NCBI RefSeq assembly: GCF_900113735.1
Contig: NZ_FOQM01000040.1
Coordinates: forward strand, 1 to 64,000
Origin: Bradyrhizobium sp. Gha
GTDB lineage: Bacteria > Pseudomonadota > Alphaproteobacteria > Rhizobiales > Xanthobacteraceae
Direction of reading: 5' to 3'
Length of the DNA: 64,000 bases
The notes beneath the pieces are model-generated. The model was not told where the DNA came from, did not search any database, and worked only from the letters and a program-made list of their open reading frames with translations. The position numbers were made by a program, and so were the translations under genes. The number at the start of each line of letters is the position of its first letter. Within the stretch, counting starts at the first letter, position 1. This document shows, in pieces, positions 1 to 7,837 of the stretch.

Positions 1-457
1 CGATCTCCTTGAGCCGCGTCATCTCGTCGGGGCCGAAGGTCAGCGGGCGATTGGCGCCCATCTTCACGCCGGTCCAGCCGTTGTCGTTGTGCGAGGCGGT
101 CACCATCGCGACAGCAGGCACGTCGAGATCGAATTGCGCGAAATAGGCCATCGGCGTCACCGCAAGCCCGATGTCATGGACCTTGCAGCCCGCAGCCATC
201 AGGCCGGAAATCAGCGCATATTTGATCGAGGCAGAATAGCCGCGGAAATCATGGCCGGTGACGATCTCTCGAGGGACACCGAGTTCGGCGATCAGCGCGC
301 CCAGCCCCATGCCGAGCGCCTGGACCCCCATCAGGTTGATTTCCTTCTGGAACAGCCAGCGCGCGTCGTATTCGCGAAAGCCGGTGGGCTTCACCATCGG
401 CTCGGATTCGAAGGCGTAGGTGTTGGGCAACAACACGGATTTCGGCTTGGGAAACAT
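1..457 (-). CDS. Phosphomannomutase/phosphoglucomutase, N-terminal part (3' end outside window)
   Basis: Interconverts hexose 1- and 6-phosphates (mannose or glucose) in the cytoplasm, feeding nucleotide-sugar synthesis for surface polysaccharide. Read on the minus strand the protein begins MFPKPKSVLLPNTYAFESE and contains TASHNDNGWTGVKMG, the active-site phosphoserine loop of the alpha-D-phosphohexomutase family (the serine of TASHN is phosphorylated), preceded by a TGHDFRGYS stretch typical of the family. The ATG at 457 is the only upstream start in frame; a second ATG near 502 is in another frame. Only about 152 codons lie in the window, so the later metal-binding and sugar-binding domains are not visible. 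Family is clear; sugar preference cannot be judged. Confidence 0.9.
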   Translation of the reverse strand, partial: MFPKPKSVLLPNTYAFESEPMVKPTGFREYDARWLFQKEINLMGVQALGMGLGALIAELGVPREIVTGHDFRGYSASIKYALISGLMAAGCKVHDIGLAVTPMAYFAQFDLDVPAVAMVTASHNDNGWTGVKMGANRPLTFGPDEMTRLKEI

Positions 458-1194
458 CGAGACGATCTCGTGAAGGGAAGAGAGAACGCAATCGTAAGCA
501 TGGTGGATGCGTATTCAAGGCGAATACATAAAGCCCGAAAACGCGACCCGTCTTGATTGTGCCGTGATCCGACTGCTCGGCAAAACTGGCCCCTCTGATC
601 ATACTGTTCTGATCATGTTGAGAGGGGCACTCTTGAGGGACGGGGCACCACGCCGCGAGTTCCTCTGCGCCTACAATATGGTCAATCCCTTCGTGCACCT
701 GATGAAACCTACTCCAGTGCGGCGCGGGCATTATCATCGCTGAGTTCGCCCGCAGGTCCGGTTCTCGATCCCGCTGGTCATCCGCCTTCAATCTGGCGCT
801 TCAGCGCCAATTGCTCTCAACAAAGGCCACCGGTATGGCGCGTGCAGCCGCTGGCTGCACTGCCAACAAGCCCCGCAGCTCCGAGGTGAGATCCCGGGGC
901 CGCTTGTACACGCCTTCGATCAGTAGCGAGCTGGAAAACCTCGAATATGCAAGATGTTGGAGATCTTTGTGCGCGACGAGCATAACCGGAGACCCCGGAG
1001 ATGACGTCGCTTGCTGGTGCCCGGTGATTACCCGAAAGAGGGAAACGGGTCGCCCAGTGCCAAGATCGCCTTAGATTGTCCAATAAATTGCGGCTAGTCT
1101 GGGCGCGCTAGTTGTCGGCCTAGGCGCAGGTTGTTGCGGAGCGCGCACAGATTGCTGCACCAATTTTCGCAATGCTACCTAGGCGATTCACGGC
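458..1194. other. Gene-poor stretch with no recognised gene
   Basis: About 740 bases between the mutase start and the end of the duplicated antitoxin-like gene. Several short open frames exist on both strands (for example plus 507-743 and plus 811-1074), but none has a good ribosome binding site, a recognisable domain or convincing amino-acid composition. It may hold decayed coding sequence next to the phage-like island. I see no tRNA, terminator or IS end in it. Confidence 0.5.
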
Positions 1195-1821
1195 TCAGGT
1201 GCCGGACGCTTTTAAGGGTCGACCAAGTTTGGGTCGGGGTGGCCTCGATCTCGGTAGAAGCGGCACGACGACGAACCGAAGTTGCATTGCTTTGAAAAGC
1301 TTCAAAATACGACTGAGCTGCGGATCGACGGTGCCGCCGAAAGTCTTGTAGATCGTTCTGCGCTGAATAGCTGAGGCCCGCGCCAAAGCCGAGACATTCT
1401 GAGAAAAGGCGACCTCCCTCAATGCAAGGACTGCCTCGTTGAAGCAATTGCCGGCCAAGGCTTTGGTTAGTTGCTCGGCGAACGAATTTGATGCATCCGC
1501 TATCATCGAGCTGGGTCGGGTCAGCCCGTCAGAAGGATTTGCAGGCACGACTCCGGCCCGGACGTTCAACGCGTCGTAGAGCTTCAAGATTCGGCTGAGG
1601 TGAGGGTCGATTCGGCCACCGAAGGTTTTATAAAGGGTATCTCGCCTTAAACCGGCGTCGCGTGCTAACATCTGCACGTTTTGAGCCTGCATAACGAGGC
1701 TGAGACCCGTCCGCGCGGCATCAAGGTCGTTTTCACTCATCTTTTCAGTCAGATAGCTCGCTATTGCCGCTGGGTTGTCGCGGAATAGTTCCCCCAGAAT
1801 TGCCTTGTTGCTAGTCAGCAT
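1195..1821 (-). CDS. Orphan protein with two tandem HigA-type antitoxin units
   Basis: A 208-residue protein built of two copies of the COG3636-type addiction-module antidote unit. Unit 1 is about residues 31-93 (ARDAGLRRDTLYKTFGG, then IDPHLSRILKLYDALNVR) and unit 2 about 125-187 (ARASAIQRRTIYKTFGG, then VDPQLSRILKLFKAMQLR). Each carries the helix-turn-helix expected of these DNA-binding antitoxins. Normal family members have one unit and about 90-100 residues, and sit beside a RelE/HigB-like toxin; no toxin gene is visible on either side. The tail (RPPRPKLGRPLK) is basic. The start is ATG 1821 with a weak GAAGAG upstream. The outer-membrane gene starts about 100 bp away, divergently. The role is inferred: a transcription repressor or a fused antitoxin pair that has lost its toxin. 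Confidence 0.75.
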   Translation of the reverse strand: MLTSNKAILGELFRDNPAAIASYLTEKMSENDLDAARTGLSLVMQAQNVQMLARDAGLRRDTLYKTFGGRIDPHLSRILKLYDALNVRAGVVPANPSDGLTRPSSMIADASNSFAEQLTKALAGNCFNEAVLALREVAFSQNVSALARASAIQRRTIYKTFGGTVDPQLSRILKLFKAMQLRFVVVPLLPRSRPPRPKLGRPLKASGT

Positions 1822-1923
1822 GGCTCTTCGATTGCCCGTCACTGTGGCCCTTTGGTTACAGCATTTTGGGCTCGTCCAAGTACATTGTCCAAGACATCGA
1901 CGCACTCTGCTTGGGGATTTTAG

Positions 1924-2706
1924 ATGAAGAAGCTTTTGCTCGCTCTGACCGCGGTTGCGGCGATGACCGGTTCGGCTTCGGCGGCCGACCTTGCGGCCCG
2001 TCCCTATGTGAAGGCGCCGATGGCGGCTCCCGTCGCGAACTGGACCGGCTTCTACATCTTCGGTGGTGGCGGCGGTGGTCTCTCGAATGCCGACCAGCAC
2101 GTCCAGACCACTGTCGGTGCAGTTCCGCTGACGATCGATCAGCGTCAGGGTGGCTCGGGCTGGTTCGGCACCGTCGGCCTCGGCTATGACTGGCAGTTCA
2201 GCGGCACCTGGGTTGCCGGCGTCTTCGCTGACGGTCAGTTCGGTAGCATCCGCGCCACCATCCAGGATCCGACCCTTGGGATCACCGGCCGGCAGAAGCT
2301 GGAAGACTCCTGGGCCGCTGGTGTGCGTCTCGGCTGGCTGGTCGCTCCGAACGTTCTCACCTACGTAAACGGCGGTTATTCCGGCGCCCACTTCGGCAGC
2401 ACGAACTTCACCGACCTGGCTGGCGTTCCCGCGGGTATCCATCTCAATGGTTACAACCGCAACGGCTGGTTCGTTGGCGGTGGTGTCGAGAACAGCCTGA
2501 ATTTCTTCGGCATCTCTTCGCCTGGCTGGTTCATGAAGACCGAGTATCGTTCGGCCTTCTATAACGCCAAGACCTCTGACGAGCTGTTCGACGGTACCAA
2601 CCTCCCCGTTGGCAACAGCATCCGCGCCAACAGCTGGAACCAGACGATCTCGACCTCGCTGGTCTACCGCTTCAACTGGACGGGCCCCGTCGTCGCGAAG
2701 TACTGA
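1924..2706 (+). CDS. Outer-membrane beta-barrel protein (Omp25/RopB-like)
   Basis: Predicted secreted outer-membrane protein of 260 residues. Residues 1-20 are a Sec signal peptide (MKKLLLALTAVAAMTGSASA, cleaved before ADLAARP). The mature start, ADLAARPYVKAPMA then NWTGFYIFGGGGGG, is the signature of the small porin-like immunogenic protein family abundant in Bradyrhizobium and related rhizobia. Alternating hydrophobic strands run to the end, and the last strand reads STSLVYRFNW, with an aromatic-rich C-terminus after it. A strong intrinsic terminator follows at once, so the gene is probably monocistronic. The ATG is preceded by GGGGATTTTAG. The likely role is envelope integrity or a small-solute barrel; the ligand is unknown. 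Confidence 0.93.
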   Translation: MKKLLLALTAVAAMTGSASAADLAARPYVKAPMAAPVANWTGFYIFGGGGGGLSNADQHVQTTVGAVPLTIDQRQGGSGWFGTVGLGYDWQFSGTWVAGVFADGQFGSIRATIQDPTLGITGRQKLEDSWAAGVRLGWLVAPNVLTYVNGGYSGAHFGSTNFTDLAGVPAGIHLNGYNRNGWFVGGGVENSLNFFGISSPGWFMKTEYRSAFYNAKTSDELFDGTNLPVGNSIRANSWNQTISTSLVYRFNWTGPVVAKY

Positions 2707-2731
2707 TTTGATCTCGCGATCAAGGATTAAA

Positions 2732-2755
2732 GCCCCGGCCCTGGCCGGGGTTTTT
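2732..2755 (+). terminator. Intrinsic terminator of the outer-membrane protein gene
   Basis: Perfect GC stem CCCCGGCC/GGCCGGGG at 2733-2750 followed by TTTTT, 26 bases after the stop codon. Confidence 0.9.
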
Positions 2756-3052
2756 CGTTGCTCGCGTGCATTTCTCCTTAGGGGATCTGGGGAGTAGGCA
2801 AGCAAGCTACAGCATCCGGCTGGGCTGGCGCATTTCTGTACCTTGGGTTCGATCAGCGCCGCGCGCGGCCGCTCGTGGTTTTGGGCCGCTTTCCTTTCTG
2901 CTGTGTGCTCGGCGGCGCTGGCATGGCTGGTAGGGCACAGCTTTTCGTCACCGGAAACTCCGCCGCAATCAGCGGCCAAACAGAGCAGCCGCATCTTCCA
3001 GGGGCTTACCTGCTCAGGTGTCAGTCGCGTTGGCGACCTAGCTCGGTCACCT
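2756..3052. other. Spacer with at most one doubtful small membrane ORF
   Basis: Roughly 300 bases at the edge of the phage-like island. A plus-strand frame from a TTG at 2843 to 3064 could encode about 73 residues with one hydrophobic helix (FWAAFLSAVCSAALAWLVG). It lacks a good ribosome binding site and overlaps the end of the convergent gene, so it is not called. Nothing else is recognisable. Confidence 0.4.
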
Positions 3053-3628
3053 TCAGAGGCGTGATCGGCTGATCGGTCCACTTAGGAATCGCTGGTTCCT
3101 GATCTCGCGAAGCAGCAGCATGCGCTTGGTTTGTGCCGCGTTAAGCAGACCCTCGAACAGCACCAGGACCTCGCGCGCCTGCACGTAGACCTCGGTGCTG
3201 ATGGCGTGTTGATCGAAGCCGTAAGCAGCAAGACGCGTCTCGATTTCGCTTGTCGCAATTGGATCAATCCGCCAGCTCAGAGCGTTTTGAAGCGTGTAGT
3301 ACTCGGCCTCGTCTTGGCATTCGGATCCAATTCCAACCAAGTCGATTCGCCGTAACGCGGCCTCAATTGCCTTTTGGCGATAGATATCAAGCAGTTTGTG
3401 GCGCAGCAGCCGATAGCGTTGGATCTCCCACGACGATTCGGCGACGTCGATGGCGAGCAGCCATTCGATCGCGGATCGTGGCGCGAGGTCGGCAAAGATC
3501 TGTGCCGCAGCGCCTTGTGAGTGCTGGACGCTCTTGCCCGGCAGCAGCAAGGGCGGCGCGCTAATGCTTGAGCTCGTCCGGCAGCGCGGTCGCGGTGACC
3601 TGGTGCGAGGGTGGAATGGCCTGTTCAT
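3053..3628 (-). CDS. Uncharacterised phage-island protein, intact copy
   Basis: I do not recognise a named family. The 191-residue product is hydrophilic and probably cytoplasmic. Its core reads AAQIFADLAPRSAIEWLLAI, then a helix-rich stretch with RYRLLRHKLLDIYRQKAIE, and its end is rich in acidic and basic helices (QAREVLVLFEGLLNAAQTKR). A broken paralogue of the same gene lies at 4406-4602. Its ATG (3628) overlaps the stop of the upstream truncated yqaJ copy as ATGA, which suggests translational coupling in the ancestral module. The first 40 residues are proline/arginine-rich and may be frame-damaged. Association with yqaJ and erf suggests a helper in phage-type recombination or replication; that is inference only. 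Confidence 0.6.
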   Translation of the reverse strand: MNRPFHPRTRSPRPRCRTSSSISAPPLLLPGKSVQHSQGAAAQIFADLAPRSAIEWLLAIDVAESSWEIQRYRLLRHKLLDIYRQKAIEAALRRIDLVGIGSECQDEAEYYTLQNALSWRIDPIATSEIETRLAAYGFDQHAISTEVYVQAREVLVLFEGLLNAAQTKRMLLLREIRNQRFLSGPISRSRL

Positions 3629-4089
3629 CACGGCGAGGCCGCCGGACCAAGATGTGCGCGCCGTGCCGCGCCGCTCTCCACGCAGCGCCAGAATTTCTTC
3701 TTTGCGGTCAGCAGCAGGTGTTGATAGAGCGGGTCGGCATGCAAAGTGAGTTCGATCCATTTGCCGCCGCCGGTGATGATCGAGAGCACGGCCGACCGCG
3801 CCGCGACCACCCACATGTTGTGCTGGCCGCCACCTCTTCGCTGCAGGCCCAGGGCAGCATGAATTTGGTTTCGAACACCGCGCCGGTCAGCGCGACGATG
3901 CCATCCAGCGTTGCTGCCATCCAGGAATGACGGGATGAGGCACGCGCTTCTGAATGTCGATGATCGCTTGGCCAGTGCTGCCTTGGTACCAGCTTCGGTT
4001 GAGGTCTTCGGCCGATGGTGCCGAGTTGGACAATCAGATTGCGGGACAGATCTTGCGGGGCGATTTCGCCGCGGCTCTGCAGCACATCG
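3628..4089 (-). pseudogene. Broken second copy of the YqaJ-type exonuclease gene
   Basis: Minus-strand remnants match the intact yqaJ at 6074-6880 piece by piece. In one frame are RGEIAPQDLSRNLIVQLG, WMAATLDG and FETKFMLPW; in another frame are MWVVAARSAVLSIITGGGKW and ADPLYQHLLLTAKKKFWRCV. A small deletion after FMLPWACSEEVA removes the equivalent of AEKHMAQLQ and shifts the frame, and another shift lies between QLGT and WMAATLDG. The N-terminal 35 or so residues are missing where the IS21 relic abuts, and the C-terminal third is lost. This cannot encode an active nuclease. Confidence 0.8.
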
Positions 4090-4405
4090 ATGGTCGACCG
4101 CTTCACCGGCGAACGGAGGACGGCGCAGATCTTCGTCGCCATGCTCGGCGCCTCGAGCTTCACCTACGTGGAGGCGACGTGGACGCAGGGCTCGCCGACT
4201 GGATCAGCGCCCATGTTGGGCCTTCGCGGCGAGCGGGCCTCGTCCCGGCGCCGCTGGTCCCGACAATACCAAGGTCGCAGTCATCAAGGCGAGCTTGTAC
4301 GACCCGCAAATCAAGGGCACCTATGTGGAGATGGCGGCGCATTACGGCGCGGCGCAAACCGCGCGACAAGGCCAACGTCGAGCAAGCCGTCCTCGTCGTC
4401 GCGGT
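4090..4405 (+). mobile_element. Relic of an IS21-family istA transposase
   Basis: Plus-strand fragments line up in order with the integrase core and following region of IS21 IstA. They are GERRTAQIFVAMLGASSFTY and VEATWTQ (4108-4188), then GPDNTKVAVIKASLYDPQI and YVEMAAHYG (4256-4357) in a second frame, then KPRDKANVEQAVLVVA (to about 4405) in a third frame. At least two frameshifts separate them, and both termini, the istB partner and the rest of istA are gone. The relic separates the truncated yqaJ copy from the truncated copy of the unnamed island gene, so an insertion followed by deletions probably shaped this part of the island. Confidence 0.75.
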
Positions 4406-4602
4406 ACACCCGGACTACTTCGTCGGAATCCGCACCCTTCAATCGCCTTTTGGCGACAAGTCCCGAGCAATCGGTGCCGCAACATGCGGTAGCGCTGGAT
4501 TGCGTAACATAGCTCGGCGACATGGATCGCGCGCAGCCACTCCATGGCACACTGTGGCGCGCGATCCGCGAAGATCGCCTGCCGGAGTGCCGGGCCATTC
4601 AT
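4406..4602 (-). pseudogene. Truncated copy of the unnamed island gene at 3053-3628
   Basis: Minus-strand residues from ATG 4602 read QAIFADRAPQCAMEWLRAIH, then RYRMLRHRLLGTCRQKAIE. They match the intact paralogue AQIFADLAPRSAIEWLLAID, then RYRLLRHKLLDIYRQKAIE. Homology stops near 4435 with a frame change, and the copy is cut off by the IS21 relic around 4405, so the C-terminal half is missing. It lies directly downstream of the ERF/DUF968 gene, giving the ancestral order yqaJ-erf-this gene. Confidence 0.7.
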
Positions 4603-4624
4603 CGGGCAGCCTGCGAACCCAGAT

Positions 4625-5768
4625 TTACGGCAAGCGGCTCGGTGTAGCGGCCCCGGCGGGATCGTGGACTGGGCTTGCTGCCCATAGCTCCTGCGCGACG
4701 GACAATGGCGCGATTTGCAGGTTCGCCCACCACGCCCGCTCGTTGCCGTGCCGATGCAGCTCTTCGTGATGCGCGCGGCACAACGGCACGGCAAACTCAT
4801 CACTGACCTTGCGGCCGAGTGCACGGGGCTGTGCGAATTTCAGATGATGGGCATCGCACGGGGTGTGCTGGCACACGAGGCAGGGCTGTTGGCCGACAAA
4901 CAACAGATGCGCTTTGCTGCGCTTGCGGGGCGCCTCTTTGGGACGGGCGACCCCTGGCCTCAGGTGCAGACGGCAGCGGCTTCGCCTCGAGGCCCTCGGC
5001 ACCTGGCGAAAGCGGCTCCGGCCACATTCCATGCACTGGCTCCGAGGTGGGTGCTTCCCCGACTAGATCGGTCGTCGGACCGGTAGCTTCCTCGGTTTTG
5101 CTGCGATAGGCGGCCTCAACGATTCGGGCGTCCGGCTCCAGAAGGATGTTCTTGAGCGGAATGGTCGCCATGGCCCAGGCCAGCAGATCCTGCTCGGGGG
5201 ACAGGTCCGCCAGTTCGCGCAACAGCTGCTCGCGAAGCTGAACAGACTGCGGCGGCCCCAAAACGGGCCGCCGGTTGCGGATGCCCTTGCCGGGCTTTGG
5301 TTTGGTGCTCAGAGGCGTTCGCGCCTCTGCGCTCGGCGGGGCGTCGAGGTCATCCTCGCCGGCAATCCCGACCAGCGTGAACAGCGCGTAGCGTCGGGCG
5401 TAGGTCAGCGCCGCGCCCATTCGATGTGGGGCGGCGGTTTCCGCGGCCGGGCACACCGGCCAGTCAGAAGCAATCCATTCGCCCGAGGCGTGGAGCAGGG
5501 TGGTTGTCAGCTTGATCAGCCCGCTCTCCGATTCAATTGCGGTAGCCTGGATGGTTGCGATCTCGTATTTGGTGAGGCACTTGCGCACGACCTCTAGTCC
5601 GCTGGCGAGCGAGGCATAGCGGAAGCTGCGGCTCTCTTCGCCGGGGAACCGCGATACGATCGTTGCAGTCAATAGCTTTTCCGGGTTTTCAAGCTCGGCC
5701 TGCGCCTTGGCGAACGCCCCGGCGATTTGGCTGATGGTCTCGCTGGATCGCTGCATCGCGGTCTCCAC
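4625..5768 (-). pseudogene. ERF-family single-strand annealing protein with DUF968-like tail, frameshifted
   Basis: The N-terminal frame (METAMQRSSETISQIAG onward, from ATG 5768) is an ERF (essential recombination function) protein, a phage recombinase that anneals single strands. Family features include SFRYASLASGLEVVRKCL and HRMGAALTYARRYALFTLVG, then GEDDLD. That frame runs on to 4800 with a low-complexity, out-of-family end. From about 4990 a second minus frame, ending at 4625, encodes HLLFVGQQPCLVCQHTPCD, then AHHLKFAQPRALGRKVSDEF and PLCRAHHEELHRHGNE. This is a DUF968/HNH-like zinc-binding nuclease-type motif (C-x2-C ... HH ... C-x2-HH). Homologues that I recall from rhizobial phages carry both parts in one chain, so I read this as one gene broken by a frameshift in the linker between about 4930 and 5020. 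The ERF part alone could still be made. Confidence 0.7.
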
Positions 5769-6073
5769 TCGAGGTTATCGGTCATCAAATTAACTTGGAT
5801 CCCCAGGACGAGTCCGATGACGACCAGTTGGTGCTCCAAATGACCGATCAAGGTAAGAAGGACGTGGTCCTGCGAGCAGCTCGATTTAAAGCTGCGCAGT
5901 TTGGCCCAGAGTTCACCGAACAACTCGAAAGCCGCTTGGTAAGACTCTGGTGGATCGCGGGACGGATCGAGATGGACAAATTCAAGGGGCGACTGCATCG
6001 GCAGACCACCAGGGACGGTGAGAAATGGAGCTGGTCGCAAGCTGCGGCCTTTGACGCAGAGCTCAGCGACCGC
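5769..6073. other. Spacer between erf and yqaJ with two competing small ORFs
   Basis: A plus-strand frame (5795-6181, MDPQDESDDDQLVLQMTDQG...) and a minus-strand frame (5669-6040, MQSPLEFVHLDPSRDPPESY...) both cross this gap. The minus one would fit the operon direction but overlaps the erf start by 100 bases; the plus one runs into the yqaJ 3' end antisense. Neither has a recognisable domain or strong ribosome binding site. A small phage protein may be encoded here, but I cannot choose. Confidence 0.35.
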
Positions 6074-6880
6074 TTAGGTTGCGCCGACCACTTCGAAGCT
6101 GATCGCGCCCGCCTTGGAACGCTTTGCGCGCAAGCCGTTGCCGCTCGCCTCCTTGGCGTCTTCTGGCACCAGCGCCTTTAGCTCGGTTTTCGCCCGTTCG
6201 TGCTCCACCGCCGCGGCACGGGTTTTGCGATAGATCGCGGCAAATTCCGCCCAAGCATTCGAGCCTGTCATGTCGACCACCCGCACTGCCGCCAGTCGCG
6301 GTCGCGGCGCTTCGATGCCAAACAGCTGGGGTGCCTCGCCGGTTTGCACGCAGCGCCAAAACTTCTTCTCTGCGGTGAGCAGAAGATGCTGGTACAGCGG
6401 ATCGGCATGGATCTTGATCTCCACCCATTTGCCACCACCGGTGATGATCGACAGCACCGCGGCGCGGGCGGCGACGACCCACATGTTATGCTGCAGTTGT
6501 GCCATGTGCTTTTCCGCCGCCGCTTCCTCGGAAAAATTCCAAGGCAGCATGAATTTGGATTCAAAGACGTCACCGGTTTGGTGTACTCGGCCATCCAAGG
6601 TCGCGCCCATCCACCGATGGACCGGGTGTAGCACCCTTCGCTGAATGTGCTCGACCGCATTCCCGCTTTGGCGTTCGTACCAGGCGCGGTTAAGGGGCTC
6701 GGTCGCGGTGCCGAGCTGGACGAGCAAATCGCCCGAAAAGTCCTCTGGCTCGCACTCGCCGCGTTTTAACGCCCAGAGCCGCAGCAGCGCCCCAGCCTCG
6801 TCGCCCATAATAACCCGAGCATCGGAGCCGCCGATAAACGCGCGCCGCGTAGCGATTGCATTGGCAAAGTCAGGGATCAT
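6074..6880 (-). CDS. YqaJ-type viral recombinase exonuclease
   Basis: A 268-residue nuclease of the YqaJ/lambda-exonuclease group, which resects double-stranded DNA ends so that an annealing protein (here ERF) can recombine them. The N-terminal box IGGSDARVIMG (16-26), GATLDG (92-97) and the E-x-K catalytic pair in FESKF (E107, K109) match the family's nuclease motifs, followed by the conserved MWVVAARAAVLSIITGGGKW. The start ATG 6880 has a strong AAGGAGAATTGCA upstream; longer frames have no such site. It is transcribed divergently from the XRE regulator across a repeated dyad, so it is probably the first gene of a repressed phage recombination operon with erf. Confidence 0.85.
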   Translation of the reverse strand: MIPDFANAIATRRAFIGGSDARVIMGDEAGALLRLWALKRGECEPEDFSGDLLVQLGTATEPLNRAWYERQSGNAVEHIQRRVLHPVHRWMGATLDGRVHQTGDVFESKFMLPWNFSEEAAAEKHMAQLQHNMWVVAARAAVLSIITGGGKWVEIKIHADPLYQHLLLTAEKKFWRCVQTGEAPQLFGIEAPRPRLAAVRVVDMTGSNAWAEFAAIYRKTRAAAVEHERAKTELKALVPEDAKEASGNGLRAKRSKAGAISFEVVGAT

Positions 6881-6905
6881 TGCAATTCTCCTTATTCGAT
6901 TCGGA

Positions 6906-6971
6906 AGTATTGGAACGATACTAAAAGTATCAATCATGGTCCAATCAAAGTCAATACTAAAAGTATCAATC
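6906..6971. promoter_or_regulatory. Repeated dyad operator between yqaJ and the XRE regulator
   Basis: An exact 18-base repeat, ATACTAAAAGTATCAATC, occurs at 6918-6935 and 6954-6971. Each copy contains the dyad ATACT-AAA-AGTAT, and the first extends to GATACTAAAAGTATC. A further AGTAT half-site at 6906-6910 faces the ATACT at 6918. The second copy lies inside the start of the XRE gene (codons 7-12). This is the layout of an autorepressor operator that also blocks the divergent yqaJ promoter. Confidence 0.7.
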
Positions 6972-7211
6972 CGCCAGATCAAAGCCGCTCGCGCGCTATT
7001 GGGCTGGTCCCAAGACGACTTGGCGAGAGCCGCTGAATTGTCGGTTCCAACTATCAAGCGGCTCGAGGCATCGGATGGATTGCTGGGGGGGCGTGATCAA
7101 ACCGTTCAGAAGATCGTAACCGCAGTTGTGTCTGCCGGGGTCGACTTCCTATCGGAGAATGGAAGTGGACAAGGCGTACGGCTCCGCAAACCGAGCAGGC
7201 CGACGAACTAA
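6936..7211 (+). CDS. Small XRE-family transcriptional regulator
   Basis: A 91-residue protein with a Cro/CI-type helix-turn-helix: IRQIKAARALLGWSQDDLAR, then AAELSVPTIKRLEASDG. Proteins starting with this IRQI-ARALLGW pattern are common small regulators in alphaproteobacterial chromosomes and phages. The chosen ATG (6936) lies just after the first operator dyad; the open frame continues further upstream but without family similarity. Because of the DNA repeat, ILKVSI is read both just upstream of the start and at residues 7-12. It probably represses itself and the divergent yqaJ operon. Confidence 0.8.
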   Translation: MVQSKSILKVSIRQIKAARALLGWSQDDLARAAELSVPTIKRLEASDGLLGGRDQTVQKIVTAVVSAGVDFLSENGSGQGVRLRKPSRPTN

Positions 7212-7459
7212 AGCACGTCAAGCGAGCCGACTTTATCGAGCGGCAATCGTCAGCGGGCTAGGTAACGATTCGCTAACGAGTTTCAGACAAGCTCTGGCCC
7301 ACTAGCTGGGCCATCGTCTCCGAGCGCCACCGGGTATTGGTGTGGGCCCGCTAGGAGGAGGAGTTCAGGCGGCGTTTCCCTGATTTTGAAGCGGAGCAAA
7401 GATGTCTGTGTACTCAGGCGTCGATGTTGATGTTCGCTCTAACAAAAGAAAGGGGCTGC
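7212..7459. other. Spacer in the phage-like island
   Basis: Just under 250 bases with no recognisable gene. It contains GGAGGAGG at about 7352-7361, which looks like a ribosome binding site but has no good start codon at the right distance; it may be the remains of a deleted gene. Confidence 0.35.
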
Positions 7460-7837
7460 ATGAGCAACCAATTGAAAATCGTCTATGGTGACTTCGATCA
7501 ACCGATCTTGGACGGCAGGAGCGCGCCGCGAATTTACGGTGGGCGCCAAATTCATCGGATCTTCGACCGCCTCATTTCGGATCCCGATTTCAACGCGCCA
7601 ATATTCACCGATCCTCGCGCAGAAGAGACGCACTCCCTTCCGTTTCTGGGCAAGGAGACGTCGTTGCTTGCTGCGGAAACGGGAGGCGTTGGTGCAGCGA
7701 GATCTCGTGCCTCGTGGACATCGGTCTCATCATCTCGCGTTTGGCAAGCGTTCAGTGCCGGCTTCGCGGCGCACATTCTGGCGGGAGAATGTTCTGATCG
7801 CCATGTGGAGGCTGCACATCATGTCCGGGGACAATGA
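7460..7837 (+). CDS. Hypothetical protein preceding the DUF5681 gene
   Basis: I do not recognise the product. The 125-residue frame starts at ATG 7460 after AAAGGGGCTGC and reads MSNQLKIVYGDFDQPILDGR. It overlaps the start of the next gene by 17 bases, a coupling common in phage modules. The first 60 residues look like a soluble protein; the rest is Ser/Ala-rich and could be read-through after a frameshift. It could be a truncated gene or spurious. Confidence 0.35.
   Translation: MSNQLKIVYGDFDQPILDGRSAPRIYGGRQIHRIFDRLISDPDFNAPIFTDPRAEETHSLPFLGKETSLLAAETGGVGAARSRASWTSVSSSRVWQAFSAGFAAHILAGECSDRHVEAAHHVRGQ

Noticed and set aside
1822..3081. Continuation of the duplicated antitoxin's frame upstream to 3081
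   Set aside because: The sequence is antisense to the outer-membrane barrel gene and has no family similarity; ATG 1821 starts the recognisable protein.
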